A stretch of DNA of 6,790 bases from Spirochaetaceae bacterium (GCA_031258615.1 JAIRMP010000216.1:1-6790); one strand, 5' to 3'; positions 1 through 6,346 are shown, numbered from the stretch's first letter. Program-made: numbers and translations. The notes: a model not told the origin generated them from the sequence alone.

Positions 1-828
1 GTCAAGGGCGGCGAATGGTTCGCGTCTATGGGTACGCCGGACTCCAAAGGGACCAAGGTCTTTGCCCTCACCGGCAAGGTGGAAAATTCCGGCCTCATCG
101 AAGTCCCGATGGGTACTACGCTCCGCGAAATCATATTTGAGATCGGCGGCGGCATAAAGGACGGCAAGAAGTTCAAGGGCGTACAGACGGGCGGCCCGTC
201 AGGCGGCATACTTACCGAAAAAGACCTGGACACGCCTATAGACTATGCCGGCCTCGCAAAGATGGGATCGATGATGGGCTCAGGCGGCATGATAGTCATG
301 AACGAGGACGACTGCGTCGTGGACGTGGCCCGCTTCTACATGGACTTTTGCGTGGACGAGAGCTGCGGCAAGTGTTCGCCGTGCCGTATCGGTACGTCGC
401 AAATCCTCGCGATTCTGAACAAGATTGCCGAGGGCAAGGGCGAAGATTCGGACATCGTAAAGCTGGAACAGATCGGCAAGGCTATGCAGAAGGGTTCCCT
501 CTGCGCGCTCGGTCAAACGGCCCCCAACCCGACACTTTCCACCGTCAAGAATTTCCGCGACGAGTTCATGGAGCACATTCACGACAAGAAATGCCGCGCC
601 GGCAAGTGCAAAAAACTTGCCATATTCGAAATTCAGGAAGAACCCTGCATAGGCTGCGGCAAATGCGCCAAGAATTGTCCCGTTGACGCGATTTCGCCGA
701 AAGAAGGCTGGACGGCCCCGGAGGACGGCAAGAAGAAAAAGCCGCCCATGGTTATAGATCAGACCAAATGTATCAAGTGCGGCGAATGTTTCAGTAACTG
801 CAAGTTTGACGCGGTGGTCAAAAAGTAG
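1..828 (+). CDS. hydB: NuoF-like hydrogenase diaphorase subunit HydB, 5'-truncated by window edge
   Basis: The reading frame is open from base 1, so only the last 275 residues are seen and the true start lies upstream. The visible part begins inside the C-terminal half of a NuoF/HydB protein. An SLBB-like region (about residues 20-75) is followed by an N3-type [4Fe-4S] site ESCGKCSPCRIG (Cys 122, 125, 128) with its fourth ligand at Cys 168. A two-cluster ferredoxin tail follows, with CIGCGKCAKNCP at 216-227 and CIKCGECFSNC at 257-267. The ferredoxin tail and the ESCGKC-PCRIGT version of the motif are typical of HydB/HndC subunits of multimeric [FeFe] hydrogenases rather than plain complex I NuoF. 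In that family the subunit binds FMN and NAD(P)H in the N-terminal half, which is not visible here, and passes electrons to HydA in the cytoplasm. Its position 45 nt upstream of hydA supports an operon. An HndA/HydC-like NuoE subunit would be expected further upstream. Confidence 0.9.
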   Translation, partial: VKGGEWFASMGTPDSKGTKVFALTGKVENSGLIEVPMGTTLREIIFEIGGGIKDGKKFKGVQTGGPSGGILTEKDLDTPIDYAGLAKMGSMMGSGGMIVMNEDDCVVDVARFYMDFCVDESCGKCSPCRIGTSQILAILNKIAEGKGEDSDIVKLEQIGKAMQKGSLCALGQTAPNPTLSTVKNFRDEFMEHIHDKKCRAGKCKKLAIFEIQEEPCIGCGKCAKNCPVDAISPKEGWTAPEDGKKKKPPMVIDQTKCIKCGECFSNCKFDAVVKK

Positions 829-873
829 GCGCCTGGTACGCTTCAGGCTACTCTGTATAAGGAGATTGATTTT

Positions 874-2628
874 ATGGTAAACATAAAGATAAACGGAACC
901 CCGCTTCAGATTGAAGAGGGGACAACCATCGTAAACGCGGCAAAGAAGGTGAACATCAAGATACCGACCCTTTGTTACAACCCCGATCTGCCGCCCTGGG
1001 CCTCGTGCGGCCTCTGCATAGTCCGTACCGCCGGCCCCGGTTCGCCCCGCATGGCGCGCGCCTGCACCACCGCCGTCGCGGAAGGCATGGACATCATTAC
1101 CCACGACGCGGAGCTTATCAGCGTGCGCCGCACCGTGCTGGAACTGATCCTTTCCAACCACCCCAACGACTGCCTCCAGTGCCCGCGCAACGGCTCCTGC
1201 GAGCTTCAAACGCTGGCCGAGGAGTTTGGCATACGCGAAAACCCGTTCCAGAGGATAAAAAACAACCTCAAGATCGACGATTCAAACCCGTCCATCGTGC
1301 TGAACCCGGAAAAGTGTATACGCTGCGGACGCTGTGTGAAGGTCTGCCAGCAGGTTCAAAACGTGTGGGCCATCGAGTTCCTGGGACGCGGCATAAAAGG
1401 CGCTATCGCGCCCGCCGCCGATGTTCCGCTCGGCGAAAGCCCCTGCATAAAGTGCGGCCAGTGCGCGGCCCACTGCCCCGTGGGCGCTATCTACGAGAGG
1501 GACGAAACGTCCCAGGTTTGGGAAAAACTGATGGACCCGGCGATCACCACCGCCGTACAGTTCGCTCCCGCCGTGAGAGTCGCGTTTGCCGAAGAGTTCG
1601 GCCTTGAACCCGGCGTTATCGCCACAAAGAAGATATACGCCGCTCTCCGCAGGCTTGGCTTTAACGCGGTGTTCGACACAAACTTTTCCGCCGACCTTAC
1701 GATCATGGAGGAAGGCAGCGAGCTTGTAAAACGGCTCACCGAAAAGTCCCCGGACATCCCGCTCATCACCTCGTGTTGCCCCGCCTGGGTGGACTACATG
1801 GAAAAGTACTACAGCGACTTTATCCCCAACTTCTCGACGGCAAAGTCCCCGCAGCAGATGCTGGGCGCGATGATAAAAGGCTACTGGGCGCAGAAGGCCG
1901 GCGTTGACCCGGACAAGGTGTACTCGGTCTCGATAATGCCCTGCACCGCCAAAAAGTGGGAATGTCACCGGGACGACCACATGAAGAGCGCCGGCCACGG
2001 CTGGGATGTCGACATAGCGATAACAACCCGCGAGTTTGCCCGCATGGTAAAACAGGCCGGCATTGACGTTATGAATCTGCCGGACGAAGAGGCGGACAGC
2101 CCGCTTGGGCCGTACACCGGCGCGGGGACGCTGTTCGGCGCCACAGGCGGAGTCATGGAGGCGGCCGTTCGCAGCGCCTACTACCTTGTTACCAAGAAAG
2201 AGCTTGGCGATGTGAACTTTAAGCCGGTTCGCGGCCTTGAAGGGATCAAAGAGGCTGAGGTTGACCTTGACGGCGTAAAGATAAAACTCTGCGTCGCCCA
2301 CCAGATGGGTAACATAGAGTCTGTGCTGAACAAGATTCGTGAACTCCGCAAGGAAGGCAAGCCCTCTCCGTGGCAGTTTATCGAAGTGATGGCCTGCCGG
2401 GGCGGTTGTGTCGCCGGCGGCGGTCAGCCTTACGGCGCTACCGATGAGGTGCGCGCCATGCGGGCCGGCGGCCTTTACAAGGACGATGAACAGTCCAAGA
2501 TTCGCTGCTCACACCAGAATCCGCTTATCACGCAGGTTTACAGTGAATTCCTGAAGTCGCCCGGCAGTGAAGTAGCCCACAAGCTGCTCCACACCCACTA
2601 CCACGCGCTGCCGCTCTACAGCAAGTAA
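874..2628 (+). CDS. hydA: [FeFe] hydrogenase catalytic subunit HydA
   Basis: This complete 584-residue cytoplasmic enzyme catalyses reversible H2 formation at an H-cluster. Domains in order are: a plant-type [2Fe-2S] region (Cys 34, 45, 48, 64); a His-ligated [4Fe-4S] motif (His 96, Cys 100, 103, 109); two ferredoxin clusters (Cys 148/151/154/158 and 191/194/197/201); and the H domain. All three H-cluster signatures are intact. They are TSCCPAW at 299-305 (Cys 301 matches the proton-relay Cys, Cys 302 a ligand), MPCTAKKWE at 355-363, and MACRGGCVAGGG at 506-517 (Cys 508 and 512). The C-terminal small-subunit-like tail ends in HKLLHTHY (569-576). This is the CpI-like modular layout at about the usual length, without the extra C-terminal [2Fe-2S] extension of Thermotoga-type HydA. 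The ATG is preceded by AAGGAG at 859-864 with 9-nt spacing. The HydB partner just upstream suggests NAD(P)H-linked, possibly electron-bifurcating, hydrogen metabolism. That mode of action is inferred from context. Confidence 0.97.
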   Translation: MVNIKINGTPLQIEEGTTIVNAAKKVNIKIPTLCYNPDLPPWASCGLCIVRTAGPGSPRMARACTTAVAEGMDIITHDAELISVRRTVLELILSNHPNDCLQCPRNGSCELQTLAEEFGIRENPFQRIKNNLKIDDSNPSIVLNPEKCIRCGRCVKVCQQVQNVWAIEFLGRGIKGAIAPAADVPLGESPCIKCGQCAAHCPVGAIYERDETSQVWEKLMDPAITTAVQFAPAVRVAFAEEFGLEPGVIATKKIYAALRRLGFNAVFDTNFSADLTIMEEGSELVKRLTEKSPDIPLITSCCPAWVDYMEKYYSDFIPNFSTAKSPQQMLGAMIKGYWAQKAGVDPDKVYSVSIMPCTAKKWECHRDDHMKSAGHGWDVDIAITTREFARMVKQAGIDVMNLPDEEADSPLGPYTGAGTLFGATGGVMEAAVRSAYYLVTKKELGDVNFKPVRGLEGIKEAEVDLDGVKIKLCVAHQMGNIESVLNKIRELRKEGKPSPWQFIEVMACRGGCVAGGGQPYGATDEVRAMRAGGLYKDDEQSKIRCSHQNPLITQVYSEFLKSPGSEVAHKLLHTHYHALPLYSK

Positions 2629-2654
2629 ATCAAAACCGCTTGCGCGGTTTTGAT
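2629..2654. repeat. 11-bp perfect inverted repeat directly after hydA
   Basis: ATCAAAACCGC (2629-2639) is exactly complementary to GCGGTTTTGAT (2644-2654) across a TTGC loop. It begins on the base after the hydA stop codon. No T-run follows, so it does not look like a classical intrinsic terminator by itself. It could protect the hydA mRNA 3' end or be part of a repeat element. Its last three bases (GAT) are also the first three of the next palindrome. Confidence 0.8.
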
Positions 2655-2690
2655 CCTGATAGTTTGCGCTATGCGCAAACTATCAGGATC
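2652..2690. repeat. 18-bp perfect palindrome with TAT loop
   Basis: GATCCTGATAGTTTGCGC (2652-2669) pairs perfectly with GCGCAAACTATCAGGATC (2673-2690), leaving only TAT unpaired. There is no following U-tract, so termination would have to rely on the hairpin at 2700-2730. Such a long perfect stem is more like a dispersed palindromic element or an mRNA-end stabiliser. The inner AGTTTGCG/CGCAAACT arms recur in the hairpin at 6288-6331. Confidence 0.85.
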
Positions 2691-2699
2691 GTGTTCGTG

Positions 2700-2730
2700 A
2701 AAAATCCCCGGCTTTGCCGGGGATTTTTTT
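2700..2730 (+). terminator. Intrinsic terminator of the hydrogenase operon
   Basis: AAAAATCCCCGGC (2700-2712) pairs with GCCGGGGATTTTT (2716-2728) across a TTT loop, and a run of seven T ends at 2730. A GC-rich stem followed at once by U residues is a textbook Rho-independent terminator. The A-run on the left arm gives a T-run on the other strand, so the same element could also stop antisense transcription. It separates the hydBA operon from the next transcription unit. Confidence 0.92.
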
Positions 2731-2790
2731 ATGAACGGCCGCCGACTCTTGGCATATACAACAACAATTTTACTTTTAAATTTTGGCCGC

Positions 2791-2819
2791 TTGATTTTTG
2801 TAAACAGATATGGTAGACT
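2791..2819 (+). promoter_or_regulatory. Sigma70-like promoter of the small basic protein (and perhaps dxs)
   Basis: TTGATT (2791-2796) and TAGACT (2814-2819) are separated by 17 nt. Each matches its consensus at 4 of 6 positions. They lie in an AT-rich stretch that contrasts with the flanking coding DNA and sit after the terminator at 2700-2730. Transcription would start near 2825-2827, about 45 nt before the GTG start at 2872. The assignment is from motif and position only. Confidence 0.55.
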
Positions 2820-2826
2820 GCAAGAG

Positions 2827-2847
2827 TCAGCTTTTTTTAAAAGCTGA
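2827..2847 (+). promoter_or_regulatory. 5' UTR hairpin ahead of the small ribosomal-like gene
   Basis: TCAGCTTTT (2827-2835) pairs perfectly with AAAAGCTGA (2839-2847) around a TTT loop. The stem would sit at the extreme 5' end of the transcript made from the promoter at 2791-2819. It ends 13 nt before the AGGAG ribosome binding site at 2861-2865. A 5'-terminal stem could stabilise the mRNA or be a protein-binding site for autoregulation, as is known for other ribosomal-protein leaders. The function is inferred. Confidence 0.5.
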
Positions 2848-2871
2848 AACAAAATTTATGAGGAGCTTTAC

Positions 2872-2961
2872 GTGCCCTGCGGAAGAAAACGCAAACTTAG
2901 AAAAATCGCGACCCATAAGCGTAAAAAGAAGCTAAGAAAAAATCGCCACAAAAATAAATAG
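2872..2961 (+). CDS. 29-residue basic protein, AURKAIP1/COX24 (mS38/bS22-like) small ribosomal protein
   Basis: A GTG start preceded by AGGAG (2861-2865, 6-nt spacing) opens a 29-codon frame ending in TAG. The product begins MPCGRKRKLRKIATHKRKK and has 16 Lys/Arg among 29 residues, two His and no acidic residue. I recognise the MPCGKKRK...THKRKKRLRKNRHK pattern of very short bacterial proteins annotated as AURKAIP1/COX24 domain-containing. They are related to mitochondrial mS38 and the actinobacterial bS22, which bind rRNA in the small subunit. Full length for this family is about 30 residues, so nothing appears to be missing. It has its own promoter and 5' hairpin, and no terminator is evident before dxs 84 nt downstream, so read-through into dxs is possible. 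Gene finders with a minimum-length cut-off will miss it. Confidence 0.85.
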   Translation: MPCGRKRKLRKIATHKRKKKLRKNRHKNK

Positions 2962-2962
2962 G

Positions 2963-2995
2963 CATAGTGGAGCCGTTTTATTGCGGCGGACTATG
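2963..2995. repeat. Imperfect inverted repeat between the small gene and dxs
   Basis: CATAGT (2963-2968) is complementary to ACTATG (2990-2995), and inside it GCCG (2972-2975) pairs with CGGC (2984-2987) across a small asymmetric internal loop. It starts just after the stop codon of the small basic protein gene and has no T-run. It may attenuate or stabilise the transcript. It may also be chance. Confidence 0.35.
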
Positions 2996-3010
2996 TCACA
3001 AAAGTCCCGG

Positions 3011-3039
3011 TTGACGGCGCATTTTTGCGTGGCTATGGA
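3011..3039 (+). promoter_or_regulatory. Possible dxs promoter (weak -10)
   Basis: TTGACG (3011-3016, 5 of 6 consensus matches) is spaced 17 nt from TATGGA (3034-3039, 3 of 6). If real, transcription would begin at about 3045-3047, on or next to the ATG at 3046, giving an essentially leaderless dxs message. That would fit the absence of a convincing ribosome binding site there. The -10 element is poor, so this is tentative. Confidence 0.3.
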
Positions 3040-3045
3040 TTGTGC

Positions 3046-5010
3046 ATGAATGAAAAAGTATCGGTCCTGGAGCATATCAACGGACCACGCGATATAAAAA
3101 ATTTAACTGTCTCTCAACTAAAAACGCTTGCCGGCGAGATTCGTCATCTTATCTATTCAACGGTCAGCAGGAATGGCGGTCATCTTTCATCAAATCTTGG
3201 CGTTGTCGAGCTTGCGATTGCCATGCATCGTGTATTCAACTCGCCCGAGGACAAGATAATTTGGGATGTAGGGCATCAGTGTTACGCCCACAAGATACTT
3301 ACGGGACGGCGGGAGGACTTTGATTCCATCCGGCTTGAGAACGGTATATCCGGGTTTCCTAAACGGAGTGAAAGCCTTCACGATCCGTTTGGGACCGGAC
3401 ACGCCTCTACATCCGTTTCCGCGGCGCTGGGTTTTTTGGTGGGCGAGCGGCTATCCGGCGGCAGCGGCCTTGCTATCGCCGTGCTGGGGGATGGGGCGCT
3501 TACGGGCGGCGCCGCCTACGAGGCCCTGTCGCACGCGGGCCAGCTTGGGTTGCCCTTAATCGTGATTCTGAACGATAACCGTATGTCGATAAGCCCCAAC
3601 GTGGGCGGGCTTTCCAAGTACCTTAGCCATCTTTCGATGAAGGCGAAGTATCAGAATTTCAGACGCACGATCGATAGCGCGGTAAAAAAAGTCCCGGTAA
3701 TTGGTAGTGGGCTATTTACCGGCATCACACGGTTAAAACGGGCGGTTAAAGCAGCCTTTTACATTGACAATTTTTTTGTTGACCTTGGCTTTGAGTATGT
3801 GGGCCCTGTAAACGGACACAGCATCGAAAACTTACAGGACGTGTTGCGCGACGTTCAGAAACTCAACCTGCCTGTTGTGGTACACGTTCTGACGCAAAAG
3901 GGCAAGGGTTACGAGCCTGCCGAACAGGATCCGAGCGCGTTTCACTCCGTTACGCCGCCGGAACCGGCGGCGGCAGCCGGTAATGGCGCGGCCTTGAGTT
4001 TTACCCGCGTGTTTGGCGACGCGATGATAGAGATTGGCGGCAGGGAGCCGCGCCTCGTCGCCGTTACCGCGGCAATGGAGCATGGAACCGGCCTCGCCGC
4101 CTTCCATAACGCCTTTCCGGATCGTTTCTTTGATTCAGGCATTGCGGAGGAGCACGCGGTTACGTTTGCGGCGGCCCTTGCCGCGCGCGGCCTGCACCCC
4201 GTTACCGCGATCTATTCAACCTTTTTACAGCGCGCGATCGACCAGATTATCCACGATGTGGCGCTGCAAAAGTTACCTGTAATATTCGCCGTTGACCGCG
4301 CCGGTTTTGTCACCGGAGACGGAGAGACGCACCAGGGGCTTTTTGATATAAGCCTCCTCCGGGCCGTCCCAAACATGATTCTGCTCGCACCGTCTACAGC
4401 CGAAGAACTACGGATCATGCTGGAATGGGCGCTGTTCCAGGAGAATCCCTGTGCGATCCGCTACCCCAAGGCGCCCGCCGGTACTGTATACGCGCCGGAA
4501 ACCGGGGAGGATGCTTCCGCCGGGGAGACCTCCCCGCCTACGCCGCCACTCGAGCTGGGCAGGGGTGTTTTTGCCGGTTTTTCCGGCGGGACGGCGCCCG
4601 GGAATCCGGTCAAAAGCGATGTCCTTGTCGCGTTCACCGGCAGTTTGTACCATTCCGTCCAGGCAGCCGCGCGGCTGCTTGATGAAGATAATGTGAAGGC
4701 CGATTTTTACAACCTGCGTTTTCTTAAACCGGTTGACGAAGACTACTTTGAATCGCTGGTGAGCCGTTACAAGGCGGTGGTCTTTGTGGAGGAGGGCGTA
4801 GGAAGCGGCGGTTTTGGCGAGTATGCGGCGGCGCTGGCGCTACGAAGAAAATGTTCCGCGAAAATCCTTACGCTTGATGCCGGCGCCGGTTGTTTTGCGC
4901 AGGGCAGCCGCGCCGAACTCCTTGCCCGATGCGGACTGGACGGAAAAGGAATAGCCTCCGCAGTACGTTCCCTGCAAGCAGGCCAGCCTGCACCAAACGT
5001 ACGCCAATAG
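3046..5010 (+). CDS. dxs: 1-deoxy-D-xylulose-5-phosphate synthase
   Basis: Dxs condenses pyruvate and glyceraldehyde 3-phosphate, using thiamine diphosphate and Mg2+, to give DXP, the first step of the MEP isoprenoid pathway and a precursor for thiamine and pyridoxal. The 654-residue protein shows NGGHLSSNLGVVEL with catalytic-region His 46, the ThDP motif GDGALTGGAAYEA (148-160) ending at NDN 176-178, and SISPNVGGLS. The pyrimidine-binding domain has the conserved Glu in SGIAEEHAVTFA (Glu 368) and DRAGFVTGDGETHQG with His 429. The transketolase C-terminal domain (about 525-640) is present. ATG 3046 is preferred because it gives the usual short N-terminus. A TTG at 3025 would add seven unconserved residues, and neither start has a good ribosome binding site. 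The linker before the C-terminal domain is about 24 residues longer than in E. coli Dxs, and the whole protein is longer than the roughly 620-residue norm. Confidence 0.96.
   Translation: MNEKVSVLEHINGPRDIKNLTVSQLKTLAGEIRHLIYSTVSRNGGHLSSNLGVVELAIAMHRVFNSPEDKIIWDVGHQCYAHKILTGRREDFDSIRLENGISGFPKRSESLHDPFGTGHASTSVSAALGFLVGERLSGGSGLAIAVLGDGALTGGAAYEALSHAGQLGLPLIVILNDNRMSISPNVGGLSKYLSHLSMKAKYQNFRRTIDSAVKKVPVIGSGLFTGITRLKRAVKAAFYIDNFFVDLGFEYVGPVNGHSIENLQDVLRDVQKLNLPVVVHVLTQKGKGYEPAEQDPSAFHSVTPPEPAAAAGNGAALSFTRVFGDAMIEIGGREPRLVAVTAAMEHGTGLAAFHNAFPDRFFDSGIAEEHAVTFAAALAARGLHPVTAIYSTFLQRAIDQIIHDVALQKLPVIFAVDRAGFVTGDGETHQGLFDISLLRAVPNMILLAPSTAEELRIMLEWALFQENPCAIRYPKAPAGTVYAPETGEDASAGETSPPTPPLELGRGVFAGFSGGTAPGNPVKSDVLVAFTGSLYHSVQAAARLLDEDNVKADFYNLRFLKPVDEDYFESLVSRYKAVVFVEEGVGSGGFGEYAAALALRRKCSAKILTLDAGAGCFAQGSRAELLARCGLDGKGIASAVRSLQAGQPAPNVRQ
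4516..4617 (+). other. Pro/Gly-rich lengthened linker in Dxs, palindrome-bearing
   Basis: Codons for about residues 491-524 of Dxs encode SAGETSPPTPPLELGRGV and a Gly/Pro-rich continuation, between the conserved RYPK and the DVLVAFTGS start of the C-terminal domain. The DNA holds two palindromes: CGGGGAG/CTCCCCG (4521-4527 with 4530-4536) and GCCGG/CCGGC (4573-4577 with 4583-4587) around a T5 loop. The wording resembles translated dispersed repeats seen inside genes in other bacteria. However, LELGRGVF could also be the native LxxGKGxV stretch of the family, so only part of the segment may be added. Confidence 0.45.
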
Positions 5011-5013
5011 CTG

Positions 5014-5038
5014 AGGAGTCGTCCTTGTGAGTCGCTAA
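5014..5038 (+). promoter_or_regulatory. Ribosome binding site with a three-codon mini-ORF upstream of the lipoprotein gene
   Basis: AGGAG (5014-5018) is well spaced (8 nt) from a GTG at 5027, but that frame reads GTG-AGT-CGC-TAA and stops at 5038. The mini-ORF lies between the dxs stop (5010) and the lipoprotein frame, which is in a different frame. It is either a leader peptide that could couple translation to the GTG at 5041, or a trace of a lost or frameshifted start. Confidence 0.35.
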
Positions 5039-5094
5039 GCGTGAAAGAGGGCGGACGGGAGAGAGCCAGGGCGGGCAAAAAGTTGGATGAACTT

Positions 5095-6180
5095 ATGAAG
5101 AATTCTGGAAATGAGATATTTTACCTGTTTCCTATGCTGGCGGCGGCTATCGTTTTGCTGGCCTTTTCGCTCTGCTGTTCAGGCTGCTACACGCTGAAAC
5201 AGGGCGCCGTCATGCTCAGGATGCTGGGCAGGGCCGTGCCGCTTGAAACTTTGGCGGCAGGGCCGGGCGCGGCGGAAGAAAACGCGCGGTTTGTCGAACT
5301 GGTGAACGATATACGCCATTTCGCCGTTAGCGAGCTTGGGCTCAGCGAAACAAAGAACTATACGAAGTATGTCGATATAAACCGCGATTACCTGGCGGCC
5401 ATAGTTTCGGCGTCCGCGAAAGATTCTTTTACGCGGTACGAATGGCGGTTTCCCATTGTGGGCAGCGTTCCGTACAAGGGCTTTTTTAACGCGGACGACG
5501 CGCGAAAGGAGGCGGATAAGTTAAAAAAGAAAGACCTGGATGTCTGGATACGTCCCGTTGACGCTTTCAGCACGCTGGGCTGGTTCTCCGACCCGTTGTA
5601 CTCGTTCATGCGCGATTATACCCCGCACCGCATGGCGGATATCCTGATACACGAGCTGGTACACGCCACGATTTTTATAAAAGACAATATGCAGTTTAAC
5701 GAAGAGCTGGCGGAGTTTATCGGCAGCGAAGGGGCGCGTCTCTACATGAAAAAGCGGTACGGTGATTCCAGCCCGGAGATTGAAAGCCTTGAGTATTCAG
5801 AGGCCGACAATGCGGCGTACATCGCCTTCATACAGGAACTTATCGCGGAACTGGACGCCGTTTACAAAACCGGAATTCCGCGTGAACAAAAACTGGAACA
5901 AAAGCAAAAAATTATCGCGGATGCCCAGGCACGCTTTGCGGCGGAGTACGAGACCCGCTTTCATTCCGGCAATTACCGGGGCTTTTCCGAAATCGGGATC
6001 AACAATGCGTACCTGGAACTGTATCGCCTCTACTACTCCGGCGGAAGCAGGCTGAAAGAGCTGTACGAAGAATCGGGCGGCAGCCTCCCCGCGTTCATAG
6101 CGGCGGCAAAGACGATAACGAGGAAGGGCGGCGATCCCGTGCGGCAGTTACGTTCAGCGCTTGCGAAGTGGCAGCCGTAA
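5095..6180 (+). CDS. Lipoprotein zinc metallopeptidase, putative aminopeptidase family (PF10023-like)
   Basis: From ATG 5095 the product has 361 residues. It has a basic start, a hydrophobic segment (about 8-26) and a lipobox-like CSG followed by Cys 31, so it is probably a lipid-anchored exported protein. After the Cys, YTLKQGAVMLRMLGRAVPLE resembles the conserved opening of the bacterial putative aminopeptidase family. The catalytic motif HELVHATIF starts at residue 186, with the two His as zinc ligands and Glu 187 as the general base. FNEELAEFIG (201-210) follows and supplies a likely third ligand (Glu 203 or Glu 207). The rest is mostly charged helix. The frame extends up to a GTG at 5041, adding 18 basic residues. 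I prefer 5095 because it gives a compact signal peptide, but neither start has a strong ribosome binding site. The substrate is unknown. It lies 84 nt downstream of dxs and may be co-transcribed with it, with no evident functional link. Confidence 0.82.
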   Translation: MKNSGNEIFYLFPMLAAAIVLLAFSLCCSGCYTLKQGAVMLRMLGRAVPLETLAAGPGAAEENARFVELVNDIRHFAVSELGLSETKNYTKYVDINRDYLAAIVSASAKDSFTRYEWRFPIVGSVPYKGFFNADDARKEADKLKKKDLDVWIRPVDAFSTLGWFSDPLYSFMRDYTPHRMADILIHELVHATIFIKDNMQFNEELAEFIGSEGARLYMKKRYGDSSPEIESLEYSEADNAAYIAFIQELIAELDAVYKTGIPREQKLEQKQKIIADAQARFAAEYETRFHSGNYRGFSEIGINNAYLELYRLYYSGGSRLKELYEESGGSLPAFIAAAKTITRKGGDPVRQLRSALAKWQP

Positions 6181-6258
6181 CGGTACGGTTTACATAACAG
6201 CAGGATTTTTCCGGGGATTCCATAGATACTGCTTTAGCCGTGAAAGTATCATTGGTAT

Positions 6259-6272
6259 CCCCCCCCCCCCCC
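6259..6272 (+). repeat. C14 homopolymer tract
   Basis: Fourteen consecutive C precede the first AACAAC box by 5 nt. Tracts of this length are prone to slippage in replication, and their exact length may also be uncertain in an assembly. Confidence 0.9.
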
Positions 6273-6287
6273 GCAATAACAACGGGT

Positions 6288-6331
6288 GGAGTTTGCGGTA
6301 AGCCAGCCGCTAGGCTGGCGGCGCAAACTCC
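6288..6331. repeat. 44-nt two-part hairpin, unit 1 of the array
   Basis: GGAGTTTGCG (6288-6297) pairs with CGCAAACTCC (6322-6331). Inside it GCCAGCC (6302-6308) pairs with GGCTGGC (6313-6319) around a GCTA loop. There is no T-run after it, so it is not a typical terminator. The outer arms share AGTTTGCG with the palindrome after hydA (2652-2690). Confidence 0.85.
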
Positions 6332-6346
6332 GGGGCAGTCGCGCAG

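Noticed and set aside
280..2301. Long minus-strand reading frames opposite hydB and hydA (280-1209 and 1282-2301)
   Set aside because: They are antisense shadows of GC-rich codon use in the two hydrogenase genes. The translations show no recognisable domain.
2616..2852. A 78-residue minus-strand frame across the hydA terminator region
   Set aside because: It spans three hairpins and a promoter, has low-complexity content and no recognisable motif. The region is better explained as terminator plus promoter.
3025..3045. TTG at 3025 as the dxs start
   Set aside because: It adds seven residues not expected in the family and has no better ribosome binding site than the ATG at 3046.
6225..6250. 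GATACT ... AGTATC as a terminator after the lipoprotein gene
   Set aside because: The stem is only 6 bp with a 14-nt loop and no T-run follows. No convincing terminator is seen after 6180.
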